Of a DNA stretch of 23,449 bases, positions 21,593-23,449 are shown piece by piece (the stretch's first letter is position 1; each line of letters begins with the position of its first letter). The notes below the pieces were generated by a model. That model did not search any database. It was given only the letters and a program-made list of their open reading frames with translations, and was not told the origin of the DNA. A program made the translations under genes and the position numbers. The stretch is from CAYNFH01 sp964396385 (GTDB lineage Bacteria; Armatimonadota; Chthonomonadetes; Chthonomonadales; CAJBBX01): NCBI GenBank assembly GCA_964396385.1, contig CAYNFH010000095.1:1-23449 (forward strand), written 5' to 3'.

Positions 21593-21710
21593 AGGGGTGA
21601 CCGGAGCCCGCCGAGCGGGAAATTCTTGCCGCAAGCAACACGGTGCGTCAAGAGCGATTCTGCCGCGATGCGCACATATCACCCCCTCACCGCTTCACCC
21701 CTTCACCCCC
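21571..21710. repeat. Inverted octamer arrays (GGGTGAAG/TCACCCCT), hairpin element
   Basis: Left arm GGGTGAGA, GGGTGAAG, GGGTGAAG, GGGTGACC (21571-21602) and right arm TCACCCCC, TCACCGCT, TCACCCCT, TCACCCCC (21679-21710), with a 76-base loop. The left arm forms the end and stop codon of the upstream gene. It is the same family as the TTCACCCC array inside the ETF oxidoreductase gene. The rest of the gap down to 21832 holds a promoter and the leader of the next gene. Confidence 0.92.
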
Positions 21711-21728
21711 TCCGTTCTCCCCGTTTGC

Positions 21729-21757
21729 TTGACGGCCCTCGCGGAGCCTGATAGAAT
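21729..21757 (+). promoter_or_regulatory. Strong sigma70-type promoter
   Basis: TTGACG (21729-21734), an exact 17-base spacer and TAGAAT (21752-21757). Transcription would start near 21764, giving a ~69-base leader for the zincin gene. Confidence 0.72.
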
Positions 21758-21832
21758 GCGCTGACCCGCCGGGATTCCGCCACCGCATTACATCCCCTTG
21801 CGGCTCCTCCCCCGGCAAACAGGTAATGCGCT

Positions 21833-22450
21833 ATGCTTGCTCTCTTCGAAAGGCCCCTCGACCCGGGCTGGGTCTATCCCTGCACCGTCGAGGACATCCG
21901 ATGTGGCCTCTCCCGACTTCCCGCCGAGGACCTGGACGGAATCTGGGCAGTGGGCCTCGTCCCCAGCACCCGGGATAACGGCGTGGCCTACGCCATGTAC
22001 CACCCCGGCTGCAAGCCCATGATCCGCATCCCGGCCTGGCGCGACAGCTTCGCCCTGCGCCACTGGGCCGGCACGCGTCGGAGCGAGCTGTATGCCGAGC
22101 ACGGCGTGGAGCTGGCTTACGGCATGTCGCTGGAGCAGGTCGGAAACCGCTGGGTGTCCCGCTGGGAGTATGAGGACCTGCGCCGCTACCTGGTGGAGCA
22201 CGTGCTCCCGCACGAAGTGGGGCACCACGTGTGCCACACACAGCGGATACGCGAGGGCCTCGAGCCCTGCCCAGGCGCCGTGGCGTGCGAGCAGTTCGCG
22301 GAGGACTACGCCCTGCGGCTAAACCGCGATATAGTTGCTGTGCGGCGCCGGCACTCCTCGCTCCGCCACTGCCATACCTGGCCGCACGGCTACCGGCCTC
22401 CGCACCGGCCAAACCCATCCCCTCGCCTGCACCCCGCGCAGCGCTTCTAA
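21833..22450 (+). CDS. Putative zinc metallopeptidase (HExxH)
   Basis: A 205-residue cytosolic protein without signal peptide. Residues 126-133 read PHEVGHHV, an HExxH zinc site (His127, Glu128, His131), followed by CEQFAEDYALRL (residues ~152-163), where Glu153 or Glu157 could be the third zinc ligand, as in gluzincin-like families. The N-terminal half (DLDGIWAVGLVPSTRD, MYHPGCKPMIRIP) is beta-rich and resembles the lead-in of small zincins of unknown substrate. The last ~35 residues are Arg/His/Pro-rich and look unstructured. AGGT at 21821 is a modest ribosome site; a good promoter lies 75 bases upstream. Confidence 0.75.
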   Translation: MLALFERPLDPGWVYPCTVEDIRCGLSRLPAEDLDGIWAVGLVPSTRDNGVAYAMYHPGCKPMIRIPAWRDSFALRHWAGTRRSELYAEHGVELAYGMSLEQVGNRWVSRWEYEDLRRYLVEHVLPHEVGHHVCHTQRIREGLEPCPGAVACEQFAEDYALRLNRDIVAVRRRHSSLRHCHTWPHGYRPPHRPNPSPRLHPAQRF

Positions 22451-22460
22451 GCGCCAGCCG

Positions 22461-23309
22461 ATGAATCTGGAGACCACAACAGAGCAGGAGCCGTTAGCGC
22501 GAGCGGGATCTCTGACGACCAAGACAGAGGCTGAGCAGCGGCAGCAGCACGTGGATGAGCTGCTGACCAGGCTGGACCGGGAGACCCGTCGGCGGCGCCG
22601 AATTGAGAAGGTCCAGTTGATTGCATCGCTTGTCCTGCTGGCTGCTGCGATTCCGCTCTTCGTACTCAAGCACCAGGGTGGTGGTCATGGCCTTCCAGGC
22701 GCGGGACTGTTCTCCTGGTTGGCTAACCTGCTCAATCTGTCCGTGCTGGCCATTCAGCGACGTGCCGCACGAGAGTCGGTCGCCGCGGCAGCGAGAGACG
22801 TAGACGACCTCCGCTACATCCCTCCTTTCATCGACCTGCTGCAGACGACGAGCCGGCAAAGATTGGACAGGGAGGCGCACCAGGTGGCCCGCGGAGTACT
22901 CACCAGGCTCCTCCCGCGGCTGCGGGCGACGGACGCGGATCTGCTGGACGAGCCGCATCGGGTCCGGTTGCGGTCACTGTTGTCGGAGGCCCGGGTACGC
23001 CGGATTCTGTGGCACAAGCGGCCGACGGATGATGGAGCTCTATCCAGGGCCATCCTCCGGACGCTGGAGGAGATTGGGGACGTGAAGAGCCTGCCACAGA
23101 TGGAGCGGCTGGCGGAATCGGCGCCGGATTCCGCGGTTCGGGAAGCGGCAGCGCGTGCCGCGGAGACGCTGCGGGTGCTAAGCAATCAGGAGCAAAACCG
23201 GCAAACGCTGTTGCGGTCTGCGGACAGCGATTCCACAGAGCTGCTTCGGCCGGCTGGCAGTGGGTCCGGGGTGGAACAGGAGCTGCTCGTGCGGCCGGCG
23301 GAGGAGTAG
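22461..23309 (+). CDS. Membrane-anchored HEAT-repeat-like protein
   Basis: A 282-residue protein I cannot assign to a named family. A charged helical N-terminus (residues ~20-50, likely coiled coil, ending RRRRRIEK) precedes two membrane helices (residues ~53-70, LIASLVLLAAAIPLFVL, and ~83-98, FSWLANLLNLSVLAI). The soluble C-terminal part resembles HEAT repeats, clearest at RAILRTLEEIGDVKSLPQME then AVREAAARAAETLRVL (residues ~195-240). The tail is polar and low in complexity. It starts 10 bases after the zincin stop and probably shares its transcript. Confidence 0.7.
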   Translation: MNLETTTEQEPLARAGSLTTKTEAEQRQQHVDELLTRLDRETRRRRRIEKVQLIASLVLLAAAIPLFVLKHQGGGHGLPGAGLFSWLANLLNLSVLAIQRRAARESVAAAARDVDDLRYIPPFIDLLQTTSRQRLDREAHQVARGVLTRLLPRLRATDADLLDEPHRVRLRSLLSEARVRRILWHKRPTDDGALSRAILRTLEEIGDVKSLPQMERLAESAPDSAVREAAARAAETLRVLSNQEQNRQTLLRSADSDSTELLRPAGSGSGVEQELLVRPAEE

Positions 23310-23449
23310 TCGTACGGAGTTCCTGTGAAGGGAACGGGAGGGCGAAGCTCCCGCTGAGCCGCCCTGTAGATTACGGTTGCACCGTTCCTACAAAGGCGGT
23401 TCGGCAGGACAGTCCGTTTCAGAAAGTGGCCGGCCTTTGGCCTTCATCC
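23310..23449 (+). other. Gene-free stretch with strong hairpin; possible start of a structured leader
   Basis: No open frame is convincing here. GTTCC/GGAAC pair around TGTGAAG (about 23320-23336) and CGGGAG/CTCCCG pair around GGCGAAG (about 23336-23354), followed by CTGAGCCGCCCTGTA. That order loosely recalls the core of cobalamin riboswitches, but the usual 5' half and the conserved 3' end are not recognisable and the window stops at 23449. I treat it as a structured RNA candidate only. Confidence 0.3.

Overview
This is a GC-rich, densely coded bacterial chromosome segment with no phage, IS or integron genes. Its gene content suggests a deep-branching, probably Gram-positive-related lineage such as Armatimonadota or Chloroflexota. 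The pointers are an XPB-type helicase paired with its helicase-associated partner (an arrangement also known in Actinobacteria), tandem c-di-GMP-I riboswitches, an ETF plus membrane Fe-S oxidoreductase route to the quinone pool, and a COG2521-like methyltransferase. I cannot fix the phylum from sequence alone.

Layout. Positions 1-1382 (minus): a DUF4350 membrane protein followed one base later by the start of a MoxR AAA ATPase that runs off the left edge. 1468-5664 (plus): helicase-associated protein and XPB-like helicase. 5738-8233: two c-di-GMP-I riboswitches in tandem, a 76-residue secreted or anchored peptide ending in VWGS, a secreted subtilisin with a C-terminal N-V-V-W-G-T hexapeptide repeat, and an intrinsic terminator. 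8316-13963: MmgE/PrpD protein, EtfB, EtfA and a membrane ETF:quinone oxidoreductase. The acyl-CoA dehydrogenase at 16094-17806 is a plausible electron donor for that set. 13971-14321 (minus): CHY zinc-finger protein. 14395-16083: its own promoter, an RHH antitoxin, a PIN toxin and a methyltransferase, all overlapping. 17928-20428: SUKH (SMI1/KNR4)-TPR protein and MATE exporter. 20442-21592: two overlapping, paralogous secreted NTF2-like proteins. 21729-23309: a good promoter, an HExxH zincin and a HEAT-repeat membrane protein. 23310-23449 has no gene but may contain the start of a structured leader.

The most striking signal cuts across all of this. At least ten places carry short tandem repeats of 7 or 8 bases in many sequence families (for example CTCACGA, GGTTGAA, CCATCAA, TTCACCCC, CCTGAACA, GGTTACA, GGGTGAAG, GGGAGTAT). 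In gaps they are usually arranged as inverted arms around a loop, forming hairpins. In genes they are in-frame insertions: in the XPB helicase between its ATPase motifs, in the PrpD protein, twice in the ETF oxidoreductase and in the MoxR N-terminus. One lies inside the variable stem of the second c-di-GMP aptamer. Several form a gene's start, stop or ribosome binding site. They resemble the heptamer STRR repeats of filamentous cyanobacteria and look like an active, poorly described repeat system. The second candidate for an undescribed system is the c-di-GMP-controlled WG-peptide and WG-repeat protease pair, where a base-pairing switch that would free the ribosome binding site on ligand binding can be read directly.
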